Positions 7,201 through 12,640 are shown, counted from the first letter of the stretch. The stretch is 16,926 nt of DNA from LB3-1 sp036401895 (GCA_036401895.1 DASWTW010000362.1:1-16926); one strand, 5' to 3'. Numbers and translations are program-made. Notes: generated by a model from the sequence alone, not told the origin.

Positions 7201-9074
7201 CCGCTGGTGTAAATGACATACGCCGGGCACGCAGCATCGATCACACCGGGCAGATTCGCGTCAACCCCTGGTTCTGTGACCGTAAGCTCGTCATCATCCA
7301 GAACGATCACCGCCAGCGAGTGCTGCACAACCATCGCGCTCACATGCGCCGGCAACGAGCGCTGCGTGACCAGCACGGCGGCGCGCGTGTCGCTCACGAT
7401 CCAGTGGAGGCGCTCCTGCGGATAGGCCGGATCGAGCGGCACATACGCACCGCCCGCTTTCAGCACCGCCAGAATCGCTACCACCAGCTCCACCGAGCGT
7501 TCCAGATACAGCCCGACATACGCTTCGCTGCGTGTCCCACCAATACCCCGCGCTCGCAGCACCCGAGCGAGCAAATTGGCTCGCTGGTTCAACTCGCGAT
7601 AGCTTACCCGCTGCTGGTCGCACACCAGGGCGACGGCATCCGGCGTGCGTGCCGCCTGAGCTTCAAACAGGTGATGCAGGCAGAGGTCACTGGTGTACTG
7701 TAGTGCCTGGTGCTGTCCCCCGAGCAGTTGCTGGCGCTCGGAGGCACTGAGCAGCGGTACATCTGCCAGCCGCCGCGCGGGCTCCTCGATCAGGCCTTCC
7801 AGGATCTGGTGGAAATGGCGCAGCACGCGGGTGATCGCGACAGCGTCGAAGCGCTGCGGGTCGTAGTCGATCCACAAGAGCAGTTCCGCACCCGGCACCA
7901 CACGCACGGTCAGCGGGTAGTTCGTGGTTTCGCGGAAGTCCAGCGCGTCGATTACAAGGTCGGCTGGCGGGATCAGCGCGGCGCTGGAGACCGGCTGACT
8001 TTCAAAGGCCAGGATGCTTTCAAACAGGGGCACGCCCGGCGGCAACTCGCTCCAACTCTGGACCTGCGCCAGCGGACTCCACGCGAACTGCTCTAGTGAG
8101 GTCTGCTGCTGCTGTAGATGGTGCAGCCAGTCCAGCACTCGTGTCGTTGGGTTCACCACAACGCGCAGCGCCAAGGTATTGATGAACGGCCCAATGATCG
8201 TCTCGACCCCCGGCAGCGTGGCGGGCCGACCCGCGACAACCGTACCAAAAAGCACATCCTGCTCGCCACTGTAGCGGCTGAGCAGCAGAGCCCATGCACC
8301 CTGCACTAGCGTATTGAGCGTCAGCCGCTGCTGGCGCGCAAATGCCTGAAGCGCCGCCGTGTCGTCACTCGACAAACGTAACCGCTGTTGTGGGCGCGTA
8401 CTTGCTGGCTCCGCCAGCTGCCGGGGCCGGGCTGTATCAAGCGGCGTCGGAGTGTAGAAACCGCGCAATGTTGTGCGCCAGAACGTCTCGGCCGCTGCCA
8501 CCTCTTGCTGCTGTAACCAGCCGATATAGTCGCGGTACTGCCGCGCTGGCGGGAAGCTCGGGTTCCGCCCGCTGGAGAACGCGCTGTAGGCGGCTAACAC
8601 TTCGCGGAACAGCAACGCAAACGACCAGGCGTCCATCAACAAATGATGGTATTGCAGCACCAGTTGATACGTGTCCGGGGCCAGCTGAATCAAATGTATC
8701 CGAAGCAGCGGCGCACTGCTCAGATCGAAGCCCTGCACCCGCTCGGCATCAAGCAGTGCTGTGAGCTGGGCCGCCTGATCCGCAGACGACCACTGTTGCC
8801 AGTCGTGGTCCTGCCAGGGCACTTCGACGTGCCGTCGCACGACCTGGAGCGGCTGATCGCGGCGCTCCCAGAGAAAGAGGGTGCGCAAAATGGGATGCCG
8901 CGCGACGGTATGCTGCCATGAGGCACGGAACGCTGAGGCATTCAGGGTGCCGCGCAACGTGCAGCTCAGCTGCTCGATGTACACGCCGACCTGCGAGTCG
9001 TACAAACTATGGAACAGCATGCCCTGTTGCGTCGGTGAGAGCGGATAGATTGCTTCGACGTTCTTTTTGTTCAT
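3..9074 (-). CDS. Hybrid NRPS-PKS megasynthase (C-A-PCP-C-PCP-KS-AT-KR), 3' end outside window
   Basis: The reading frame is open from ATG at 9074 to the left edge, at least 3024 codons; I spot-checked it in about a dozen places and found no stop or frameshift. It is a cytoplasmic assembly-line enzyme making a peptide-polyketide product on phosphopantetheine arms. Approximate domains in residues: C 8-450, A 466-998, PCP 1020-1088 (Ser1055), C 1120-1560, PCP 1593-1660 (Ser1627), KS 1682-2118, AT 2210-2510, KR 2596 to the edge. AGGTGGAG at 9083-9090 sits 8 nt before the ATG and fixes the start. The first C domain begins within ten residues of the N-terminus, so there is no docking extension. 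There is no room for DH or ER between AT and KR. A further ACP and more modules or a TE should lie beyond the edge. Domain calls rest on core motifs I can read; the product is unknown. Confidence 0.95.
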   Translation of the reverse strand, partial: MNKKNVEAIYPLSPTQQGMLFHSLYDSQVGVYIEQLSCTLRGTLNASAFRASWQHTVARHPILRTLFLWERRDQPLQVVRRHVEVPWQDHDWQQWSSADQAAQLTALLDAERVQGFDLSSAPLLRIHLIQLAPDTYQLVLQYHHLLMDAWSFALLFREVLAAYSAFSSGRNPSFPPARQYRDYIGWLQQQEVAAAETFWRTTLRGFYTPTPLDTARPRQLAEPASTRPQQRLRLSSDDTAALQAFARQQRLTLNTLVQGAWALLLSRYSGEQDVLFGTVVAGRPATLPGVETIIGPFINTLALRVVVNPTTRVLDWLHHLQQQQTSLEQFAWSPLAQVQSWSELPPGVPLFESILAFESQPVSSAALIPPADLVIDALDFRETTNYPLTVRVVPGAELLLWIDYDPQRFDAVAITRVLRHFHQILEGLIEEPARRLADVPLLSASERQQLLGGQHQALQYTSDLCLHHLFEAQAARTPDAVALVCDQQRVSYRELNQRANLLARVLRARGIGGTRSEAYVGLYLERSVELVVAILAVLKAGGAYVPLDPAYPQERLHWIVSDTRAAVLVTQRSLPAHVSAMVVQHSLAVIVLDDDELTVTEPGVDANLPGVIDAACPAYVIYTSGSTGQPKGVVVTHRNVVRLFAATSAWIQPDTHDVWTLFHSAAFDFSVWELWGALLYGGRLVVVPYLVSRDPEAFAELLHREHVTVLSQTPSAFRQLMPVVLAAREKLCATLRLVIFGGEALEMAMLRPWLTRYGDHAPQLVNMYGITETTVHVTYRPIRLVDLDQGRERVIGQPIPDLQLYLLDANTLEPVPPGVTGEIYVGGAGLARGYLNRPALTAERFIPDPFGGYPQDGGGRLYKTGDTARYLEDGELEYIGRSDQQVKLRGFRIELGEIEAVLRAVPGIRDAVVLLREDHGDQQLVAYVVEEPRIESQESNASQAGNAFGSRSPGGHPVLGSAELRQHLGTRLPNYMVPSAFVFLPALPLTANGKLNRQALFEYASTPEDRRAGVERPFVAPRTPTEQTLASIWSEVLGVARIGVEDSFFALGGDSMRSIQVLAHARLQQLPLTLQQIFETPTLGALARQIDTSTPNLDEIAPVAPFSLVAEQDREQLPADLADAYPLADLQLGMLFHSELGTHDAIYHDIFSFHLRTPLDRMALTEATQQIVAQHAVLRTSFDLHRFSEPLQLVHQTVSVPISFADLRHLVPAEQDQAVQRWIDDEKQRPFDWTVPPLLRFQIHQRDLRDFQLTLSFHHAILDGWSVASLLVELFERYSGLLRGQPVVIRPLQTQFRDLVALERVTLQSEVAQRYWSARLHERPITRLPRRRSHERGVPELGVATYSEPIAPVLLVQLQQLAERAGAPIKSVLLAAHVRMMALLTGQTDVLTGLVANTRPETPDSEQVLGLFLNTLPLRLQLPIGSWLDLVRAVFAEERSALPFRWYTLAEIQQQHGGQPLFETAFNFTHFHVYQSLEQVNTIELVSGKLFQQTNFAFLAHVNIHGTEQARLTLEYDPSQFDPAQIAAIGAAYIATLTAMTADPDQLVAAAALGDQVELDLSQEIAAHRAGESAAQPPIQPARPAGRVALALPRAEIEQRIAAIWRAVLHIERVDRHDNFFDLGGHSLRLVQVRSKLREDLGCDLPMTDLFAYPTISALSQHLADPQPALAPDMTSKLQVADDQIAVIGIACALPDARTPDTFWQQLRDGVESIRLFSDDELLAAGVDPQLLRRPGYVKAGAVLDEIDRFDAGFFGFTPREAEIMDPQQRLFLEYAWAALEDAGYGAATRPPSDGLRSPYRIGVYAGLSTNTYLLHNLASNPELIEAAGGLQTLLANDKDFLPTRVSYKLNLQGPSINVQTACSTSLVAVHLARRALLDGECDLALAGGVSIRAFHKTGYLYEEGSIFSPDGHCRAFDADAQGTVAGNGLGIVVLKRLEQAVQDGDTIYGVIKGSAINNDGGLKVGYTAPSEAGQVEAIRMALQSAAVDPATIGYVEAHGTGTNLGDPIEIAALRQVFAASALAPNSIPIGSVKTNLGHLDAAAGVIGLIKTVLALHHAALPPSLNFVAPNPQLELEHSPFYVNTTLKPWPCPDTSPRRAGVSSFGIGGTNAHVVLEEAPPVPPSSPAGPWQLLALSAKTSASLEQATADLLAYLRRHPSCNLADVAYTLQVGRAGFSHRRTLVCSDVADAVSALEQRDPRRVPTVVSEQVERPVLFMFPGVGAQYLNMGRELYESEGRFRASIDQCAALLAPALGLDLRTLLYPSAEQMDQAVSVIERPAIAMPLLFATEYALAQMWIGWGVRPTGMIGHSLGEYVAATLAGVFSLEDALALVLCRGRLFEQLPASAMLSVALSSDMLLPLLGQIDERLGVAAINGPALCVVAGPVAAIDELRQRLAQQGVECQRLHIAVATHSPLVEPILAEFAAFLATMTLHPPQIAFVSNVTGTWISTAEATDPHYWLAHLRQTVRFAVGMQCLLEQPAAVLLEVGPGRTLHSLVRPYTRDQQIVLTSMRHPHESASDMAVLLQTVGRLWQAQVAIDWAQMYAGERRRRVPLPAYAFDRQRYWIDPRPGDQAARSTGGMPRKTEHVDDWFYLPWWQRTVPPRSRPALEHGSHWLILADQQGFADRLAQRLQADGQHVIIARIGPGFRQVDTDEYVLDVEQNKDYRQLIDVLIAKNQVPQQIVHCWSLTPPDSDQPVTQRFLEAQRTGYDSLILLVQALAAAGLADTVQSNQRLRLAVVSSGLHAIVDGEVAPPELAPLLGPCKVIPQEYPNLTCQSIDVVLPPPGTRQAAALIEHLIHELVAPSESVLAYRGGQRWVQNVAPAPISHDALAIRPLRDRGVYLIVGGLGRVGLVLAEHLARTRQARLVLLGRSALPPRTEWDSWLSTHAESDSLAQKLRAVQRLEHLGAEVLLLQANAADATQMQAALAQIDDRFGALHGVLYTAGLADYGSIIRPLATTGCAADEALFEAKIHGLYVLDRLLDGRALDFCLLFSSVATTLGGLGFSAYSAANLFMDAFAA
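1545..2447 (-). other. Domain: acyltransferase with unusual specificity motif
   Basis: It loads the extender unit onto the downstream ACP. Ser2312 in GHSLGEY is the nucleophile and His2414 the catalytic His. The four residues ending at this His read VATH (2411-2414). HAFH normally marks malonyl-specific and YASH methylmalonyl-specific ATs, so the extender cannot be assigned from this motif; malonyl is the default guess. Confidence 0.88.
2721..4031 (-). other. Domain: ketosynthase
   Basis: It performs decarboxylative Claisen condensation of the upstream peptidyl chain with the extender loaded by the AT. The catalytic triad is complete: Cys1863 in TACSTSL, His1999 in EAHGTGT, and His2039 in KTNLGHLDAAAG. 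The start DDQIAVIGIACALPDA directly follows a carrier domain, the usual arrangement for a KS that accepts an NRPS-made chain. Confidence 0.93.
4095..4298 (-). other. Domain: second carrier protein, without a cognate A domain
   Basis: NFFDLGGHSLRLVQV is the carrier core motif, with Ser1627 (codon 4194-4196) as the phosphopantetheine site. It lies between the second C domain and the KS, so it hands the chain from the peptide part to the polyketide part of the line. Nothing in the window loads it. Confidence 0.88.
4395..5717 (-). other. Domain: second condensation domain, not followed by an A domain
   Basis: It is a full-length condensation domain of about 440 residues. YPLADLQLGMLFHSE matches core C1, and HHAILDGW (His1258, His1259, Asp1263, Gly1264) is an intact HHxxxDG active site. 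A linker of about 50 residues rich in Ala, Pro and Arg leads straight into the second carrier, so the adenylation domain expected between C and PCP is absent, not merely degraded. The acceptor carrier must be loaded in trans, or the domain does something other than ordinary elongation. Confidence 0.9.
5811..6017 (-). other. Domain: first peptidyl carrier protein
   Basis: The carrier motif DSFFALGGDSMRS is followed by a typical four-helix carrier pattern. Ser1055 (codon 5910-5912) is the phosphopantetheine attachment site. It carries the aminoacyl group, predicted Thr, from the preceding A domain to the flanking C domains. The GGDS form of the motif differs from the GGHS form of the second carrier. 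Confidence 0.9.
6081..7679 (-). other. Domain: adenylation domain, predicted threonine
   Basis: It activates an amino acid as aminoacyl-AMP and loads PCP Ser1055. Visible motifs are TSGSTG (623-628, A3), FDFSVWELW (667-675, A4), YGITETT (A5), the YKTGD and RGFRIELGEIE regions, and NGKLNRQ (A10, Lys994). The ten specificity positions read Asp668, Phe669, Trp672, Ser711, Ile739, Gly741, Met767, Val775, His776, Lys994, that is DFWSIGMVHK. The published threonine code is DFWNIGMVHK, so nine of ten match and only the Asn position is Ser. A loop of about 25 residues before A10 (DNA around 6205-6290) is low in complexity and partly encoded by heptanucleotide repeats. Confidence 0.9.
6259..6286 (-). 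repeat. Degenerate heptanucleotide tandem repeat inside the A domain
   Basis: On the coding strand four 7-bp units follow each other: AAGAACC, GAGAATC, GAGAGCC, AAGAATC (consensus RAGARYC). They encode part of a non-conserved loop between the second A-domain half and A10. A related inverted motif, CTAGAACC, lies about 35 bp away at 6222-6229. Confidence 0.6.
7725..9053 (-). other. Domain: N-terminal condensation domain of the megasynthase
   Basis: Condensation domains join the upstream acyl or peptidyl donor to the amino acid on the downstream carrier. Visible motifs are YPLSPTQQGMLFH (residues 10-22, core C1) and HHLLMDAW (His143, His144, Asp148), the HHxxxDG active site with the final Gly replaced by Ala. 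Catalytic His144 and Asp148 are kept, so activity is plausible. As the first domain of the first visible gene it either loads an acyl starter or receives a chain from a synthetase encoded elsewhere. I cannot assign the C-domain subtype without a phylogeny. Confidence 0.9.
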
Positions 9075-9082
9075 CTGTCTTG

Positions 9083-9090
9083 CTCCACCT
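9083..9090 (-). promoter_or_regulatory. Ribosome binding site of the megasynthase
   Basis: AGGTGGAG lies 8 nt upstream of the ATG at 9074-9072. It decides the start codon, because an ATG slightly further upstream is in another frame. Confidence 0.7.
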
Positions 9091-9200
9091 CGGCATGAAC
9101 CTTATGAATCCTGGATCAATGAAGTCCTTGATTGAGGTCATCTGAGGGTATCATGGTTCCTGATGTAGCGGCACCAATAATTAAGAAACTTGGCGCATTG

Positions 9201-9229
9201 ATTGTCCCATACTTGTAAGCGCTGATCAA
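9201..9229 (-). promoter_or_regulatory. Candidate promoter for the megasynthase
   Basis: On the minus strand TTGATC (9229-9224) and GACAAT (9206-9201) are separated by 17 bp, each matching four of six consensus bases. The -35 box directly abuts the presumed outer end of the IS1 fragment. It is a weak match and the only candidate I saw between the IS remnant and the gene. Confidence 0.25.
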
Positions 9230-9252
9230 GGTGATTAGTACTGGGGAGTGGC
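9230..9252. repeat. Candidate terminal repeat of the IS1 fragment
   Basis: The sequence just past the transposase stop begins GGTGATTAGTACTGGGGAG. GGTGAT is the typical outermost sequence of IS1-family ends. The partner end is missing, so the call rests on position and six bases. Confidence 0.35.
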
Positions 9253-9665
9253 TAATATAGTGGTGGTATAAACTCGCTGACGTGTTTCGCGTAGTTGGGA
9301 TAGCGCTGTTGCCGGAGCTGGTGCTGATTGTAGCACCAGACGAAGAGCTTGATCGCTCGGTGGAGCGCGTGGATACAGCGGGAGAAACACCGCGATTTGC
9401 GGCCCAAACGTGCCAAATAGTGGCGCAAATCGGCGTTACCACCTTCCACCGTGTAGGTCTGGCTCTTGTTGGACATGGCTGTGTAGACGGCATCCCCATA
9501 GACCAGATCACGATAGGTCGCCAAGCCGTCGCTATAGTAGGCGCGGGCTTGGGGCGCTTGGTCGACCACCGCTTGTAAGGTATCCAATTCACCTACTCCG
9601 TAGCGCAACCACACGCGGCTCCCCGGTGGTGCCAGGTCATTTTGCCGGTTGCCAGGATCAAGACC
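9252..9665 (-). pseudogene. IS1-family transposase, C-terminal fragment
   Basis: The minus-strand frame between stops at 9666-9668 and 9252-9254 resembles the C-terminal half of IS1-family transposases. It contains YYSDGLATY, with a catalytic-type Asp, then VEGGNADLRHYLARLGRKSR, which matches the conserved RHxLARLxRKS block with its preceding Glu. The N-terminal part, about 100 residues with the DNA-binding region, is missing: an in-frame stop and then the AT-rich promoter of the metal-resistance cassette replace it. GTG at 9614 is the only start-like codon, so the fragment is probably not expressed. It marks an old insertion at the junction between the NRPS-PKS gene and the metal cassette. 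Confidence 0.75.
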
Positions 9666-9677
9666 TCATACTACAAT
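9649..9677 (+). promoter_or_regulatory. Promoter of the arsR-type regulator / P1B-ATPase cassette
   Basis: TTGCCA (9649-9654) and TACAAT (9672-9677) each match five of six sigma70 consensus bases and are separated by exactly 17 bp. Transcription would start near 9684, about 30 nt before the regulator gene. The -35 box lies inside the residual IS1 reading frame. Confidence 0.65.
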
Positions 9678-9694
9678 TTAGCAATTGCTAAATT
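9675..9694. promoter_or_regulatory. Operator palindrome for the ArsR/SmtB-type repressor
   Basis: AATTTAGCAATTGCTAAATT is a perfect 20-bp inverted repeat. It overlaps the -10 box and the expected transcription start, and lies 20 bp before the regulator's ATG. Symmetric AT-rich operators at this position are usual for ArsR/SmtB repressors, which release DNA when metal binds. Autoregulation of the cassette is therefore likely. Confidence 0.75.
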
Positions 9695-9714
9695 AATAAA
9701 TTGTTACGAGGTGG

Positions 9715-10161
9715 ATGATGCCCCAGCAAAACACCGAAACTAGTCAGCGTGCAAAAGGAAGCGAAGGCTGCGTTGCATGCGGGGCAGATCCCGAGCGGGT
9801 GCAACGTGGCCAAACCGTATTGATCCGTGATGCTGCTGCCTTCGATGTTGCCGAAACATTCCGCGCGTTGGCTGACTCGACACGGGTGAAGATCGTGTAC
9901 AGCCTGCTACATCAGGAACTCTGCACCTGCGATCTCGCTGCGATCGCCGGCGTGTCGGAGTCGGTGATTTCGCAGCATCTGCGGGTGTTGCGGCAATTGC
10001 GGCTGGTCAAGAGTCGGCGGAGCGGCAAAATGATGTTTCATGCCCTTGACGACGCGCACATCCAGATCCTGCTGCTCGTCTGCCTCAACCATGTCGGCGA
10101 CACCGAACGGCAGCATGCCGACGTGGACAAGATGTTAGCGCTCTTTAGCGAGGAACCATAG
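9715..10161 (+). CDS. CadC-like ArsR/SmtB family metal-sensing repressor
   Basis: This 148-residue winged-helix protein would repress its own promoter until Cd, Pb or Zn binds. The DNA-binding part is visible as ETFRALADSTRVKIVYSLL and SESVISQHLRVLRQL (about 47-95). Two metal sites known from CadC/SmtB sensors are present. The alpha3N site has Cys19 and Cys22 in GCVACGAD plus Cys70 and Cys72 in ELCTCDL. The alpha5 dimer-interface site has Asp113, His115, His126 and Asp129. Tandem ATGs at 9715 and 9718 follow GAGG at 9709-9712; the second has the better spacing. The P1B-ATPase lies 145 bp downstream on the same strand and is probably co-transcribed. The exact metal is inferred. Confidence 0.9.
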   Translation: MMPQQNTETSQRAKGSEGCVACGADPERVQRGQTVLIRDAAAFDVAETFRALADSTRVKIVYSLLHQELCTCDLAAIAGVSESVISQHLRVLRQLRLVKSRRSGKMMFHALDDAHIQILLLVCLNHVGDTERQHADVDKMLALFSEEP

Positions 10162-10306
10162 TGCATATTGCTCGATCAACGGTGGTTGCGCTGATCAATG
10201 ACTGGTCCAGCTTGAATAAGAACTTCACGACACCTTTGTAATCACACACCACCGAAGCTGGAAGTGGCCGCGCCGCTGTCGCCTCGCTACTGCGTAGAGG
10301 ACATGT

Positions 10307-12472
10307 ATGACATCATTCGCTAAGCCCCAAACCGTGACCTTACCTATCGGAGGTATGGATTGCACCAGCTGTGCCGCGCACATTGAAACTGCGGTTGGGA
10401 AATTGCCTGGTGTTCAAGAGGCCCACGTCCTCTTCGCTGCCGAACGGGCCACCATCACCTATGATCCTGACCGCGTGACCGTGGACCAGATCGCGGCAAC
10501 GATTGGCCAGGCCGGGTACATAGTGCGGGAAACGAAGGCTGCCGAGACGAGTCCGACGGCTCAGCGCGATGTTGGGGCGCTCATCGGCTGGGGCGTGCTG
10601 GGCCTGGTGACAGTCGTGGTGCTCGTCGCAGCCCTGGGCGAACAGCTGGGCATCTTCGATCGGGTGGTCGAGCGGCTACCGTGGTGGATTCCCGCCCTCG
10701 CCATCGTGATTGGCGGCTGGCCAGTCCTGCGCGGCGTGATCCAAGCGGCCCTGAATCGTCAGGTCACCAGCCACACACTGATGACGGCAGGCGTGATCGC
10801 GGCGATCGCCGTCGGTCAATGGACCACGGCGGCGCTGATCGTTTTCTTCATGCGCTTCGCTGATTGGCTCGAAGACCTCACGACAGGACGCAGTCGCCAA
10901 GCGCTCCAACGCCTGGTCGCGCTCCAGCCGCAGATCGCGCACACGCTCCGTGACGGCAGCGACGTGGATGTGCCCATCGCCGAGGTTACCGTAGGCGAGA
11001 TCGTGGTAGTGCGACCAGGTGAGCGCATTCCCGTCGATGGTGTGGTGATCGAGGGATACGCGCCGGTCGATCAAGCGCCAATTACCGGCGAGAGTATCCC
11101 CGTAGAGAAACAGCGCGGTGATACGGTCTTTGCCGCCACGATTGCCCAGGCCGGCTTTCTGAAAATTCAGGTCACGAAGCTTGCCACCGACACCACCTTT
11201 GCCCGAATCATTCGGCTGGTCGAGGAGGCAGAGTCCCGCAAAGCGCCCATTCAGCGCTTTGCCGATCGCTTCTCGACCTATTACCTGCCCACGGTCTTGG
11301 TGATCGCGCTGGCCACGTTCCTCATCACCGGGCAGGTACTGAATGCCGTCGCGGTCCTGGTCGTTGCCTGTGCGTGTGCAATTGCTCTCGCCACACCCGT
11401 CGTCGTCTTAGCCAGTGTCGGCAGCGCGGCGCAGCGGGGCCTCTTGATCAAAGGCGGGATCGTGTTGGAGCAACTTGCACGCGTCGATACCGTCGTGCTG
11501 GACAAAACCGGAACGCTCACCCGTGGTCAGCCGCAGGTAACGGATGTCGTGCCACTGAATGGTGTTGGCGAACGAGACCTGCTCCAGGCGGTGGCAGCGG
11601 TCGAGTCGCGGAGCGAGCATCCGTTGGGAAAAGCCATCGTGCGATCGGTCGCCGCCCGTGGTGTAACCTGGCCCGAGCCAGAAACCTTCTCGCCACTGCC
11701 AGGGCGGGGCATCATCGCCACCGTGGGTGGACAAACCTGGTCCGTGGGCAATCGCCGCCTGCTGGCCGAGCAAGACATCACCTTAGCTCCCGCCGACGAA
11801 GCGCGGGTGCAGGCACTCGAAGGCACGGGCAAGACCGCCTTTGTGGTCGCCCAGGATCACACCGTCGTCGGCGTGATCGGCGTGGCCGATATGATCCGGC
11901 CCGAAGCTACAGCGGCGTTGGCGGAGCTCAAACGCTTGGGCGTGCAGCGGCTGCTCCTGCTCACGGGCGATAACGAGCGGGTTGCTGCGGCAGTCGCCGG
12001 TGAGTTGGGACTGGAGTATCAGGCAAATCTGCTGCCGGAGGACAAGATTGCGGTCGTGCAGGCGCTCCAAGCGGAAGGGGCCGTGGTCATGATGGTGGGT
12101 GACGGCGTGAATGATGCGCCAGCCTTGGCTCAGGCCGATGTCGGCGTCGCGATGGGCGCGGCGGGCACGGACGTGGCGATCGAAGCCGCCGATGTAGCGT
12201 TGATGCGCGACGATTGGCAGCTGGTGCCGGAAGCCGTGCGGATCAGCCGCCGCGCCCGCCGCACCATTCAGCAGAATTTGGGCTTCACAGCGCTCTACAA
12301 CATCATTGGCATTACGCTAGCCGCCCTGGGTGTGCTGCCGCCAGTCTTTGCTGCTGCGGCGCAAAGCTTGCCGGATGTCGCGATCATGCTCAACTCAGCT
12401 CGCTTACTTCGACAAGCAAAGCACCTACCACCTCCCCAAACCGCAAACAGAAAAATGGAACAGACAGCGTAG
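10307..12472 (+). CDS. Heavy-metal P1B-type ATPase with atypical Cys-Ala-Cys transmembrane motif
   Basis: This 721-residue inner-membrane pump exports a transition or heavy metal with ATP. It has one N-terminal HMA domain with GGMDCTSC (Cys19, Cys22), then membrane helices from about residue 92, the actuator motif TGES (260-263), the phosphorylation motif DKTGT (Asp399), His438-Pro439 of the N domain, and GDGVND (598-603). All catalytic motifs are intact. The TM6 metal motif, normally CPC, reads Cys355-Ala356-Cys357 (codons 11369-11377). TM7 has Tyr664-Asn665, and TM8 has Gln-Ser-Leu-Pro-Asp (686-690) where Cu pumps have MxxSS and Zn/Cd pumps an Asp. It fits none of the standard metal subgroups cleanly. 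AGAGG at 10296-10300 precedes the ATG. The CadC-like upstream regulator suggests Cd, Pb or Zn. Confidence 0.93.
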   Translation: MTSFAKPQTVTLPIGGMDCTSCAAHIETAVGKLPGVQEAHVLFAAERATITYDPDRVTVDQIAATIGQAGYIVRETKAAETSPTAQRDVGALIGWGVLGLVTVVVLVAALGEQLGIFDRVVERLPWWIPALAIVIGGWPVLRGVIQAALNRQVTSHTLMTAGVIAAIAVGQWTTAALIVFFMRFADWLEDLTTGRSRQALQRLVALQPQIAHTLRDGSDVDVPIAEVTVGEIVVVRPGERIPVDGVVIEGYAPVDQAPITGESIPVEKQRGDTVFAATIAQAGFLKIQVTKLATDTTFARIIRLVEEAESRKAPIQRFADRFSTYYLPTVLVIALATFLITGQVLNAVAVLVVACACAIALATPVVVLASVGSAAQRGLLIKGGIVLEQLARVDTVVLDKTGTLTRGQPQVTDVVPLNGVGERDLLQAVAAVESRSEHPLGKAIVRSVAARGVTWPEPETFSPLPGRGIIATVGGQTWSVGNRRLLAEQDITLAPADEARVQALEGTGKTAFVVAQDHTVVGVIGVADMIRPEATAALAELKRLGVQRLLLLTGDNERVAAAVAGELGLEYQANLLPEDKIAVVQALQAEGAVVMMVGDGVNDAPALAQADVGVAMGAAGTDVAIEAADVALMRDDWQLVPEAVRISRRARRTIQQNLGFTALYNIIGITLAALGVLPPVFAAAAQSLPDVAIMLNSARLLRQAKHLPPPQTANRKMEQTA

Positions 12473-12485
12473 GGGACAATGGTCG

Positions 12486-12513
12486 ACGACTCACGTGCAG
12501 GGACGTGAGTCGT
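12486..12513 (+). terminator. Perfect hairpin after the ATPase gene
   Basis: ACGACTCACGT and ACGTGAGTCGT form an 11-bp perfect stem with a 6-nt loop, starting 13 nt after the ATPase stop codon. There is no T-run on either strand, so it is not a canonical intrinsic terminator. It may block 3' exonucleases, act as a factor-assisted terminator, or serve as a protein-binding palindrome. A second, weaker inverted repeat (GTTGCGG near 12512 with CCGCAAC near 12545) follows. Confidence 0.45.
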
Positions 12514-12640
12514 TGCGGCGGCGCGTGCAATAGGAGCACCCGCAACCATTGCTCACGCTGTGCGACATGATCGTGTATAGGCGGATAATGCTCGTGGTGA
12601 TGCAGGAACAACAGTGAGGAAAGGTACAGGCCTAGCAAGG

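Noticed and set aside
10676..11074. Minus-strand frame of 132 codons inside the ATPase gene
   Set aside because: It is antisense to intact ATPase sequence including the TGES region, with no recognisable protein and no ribosome binding site.
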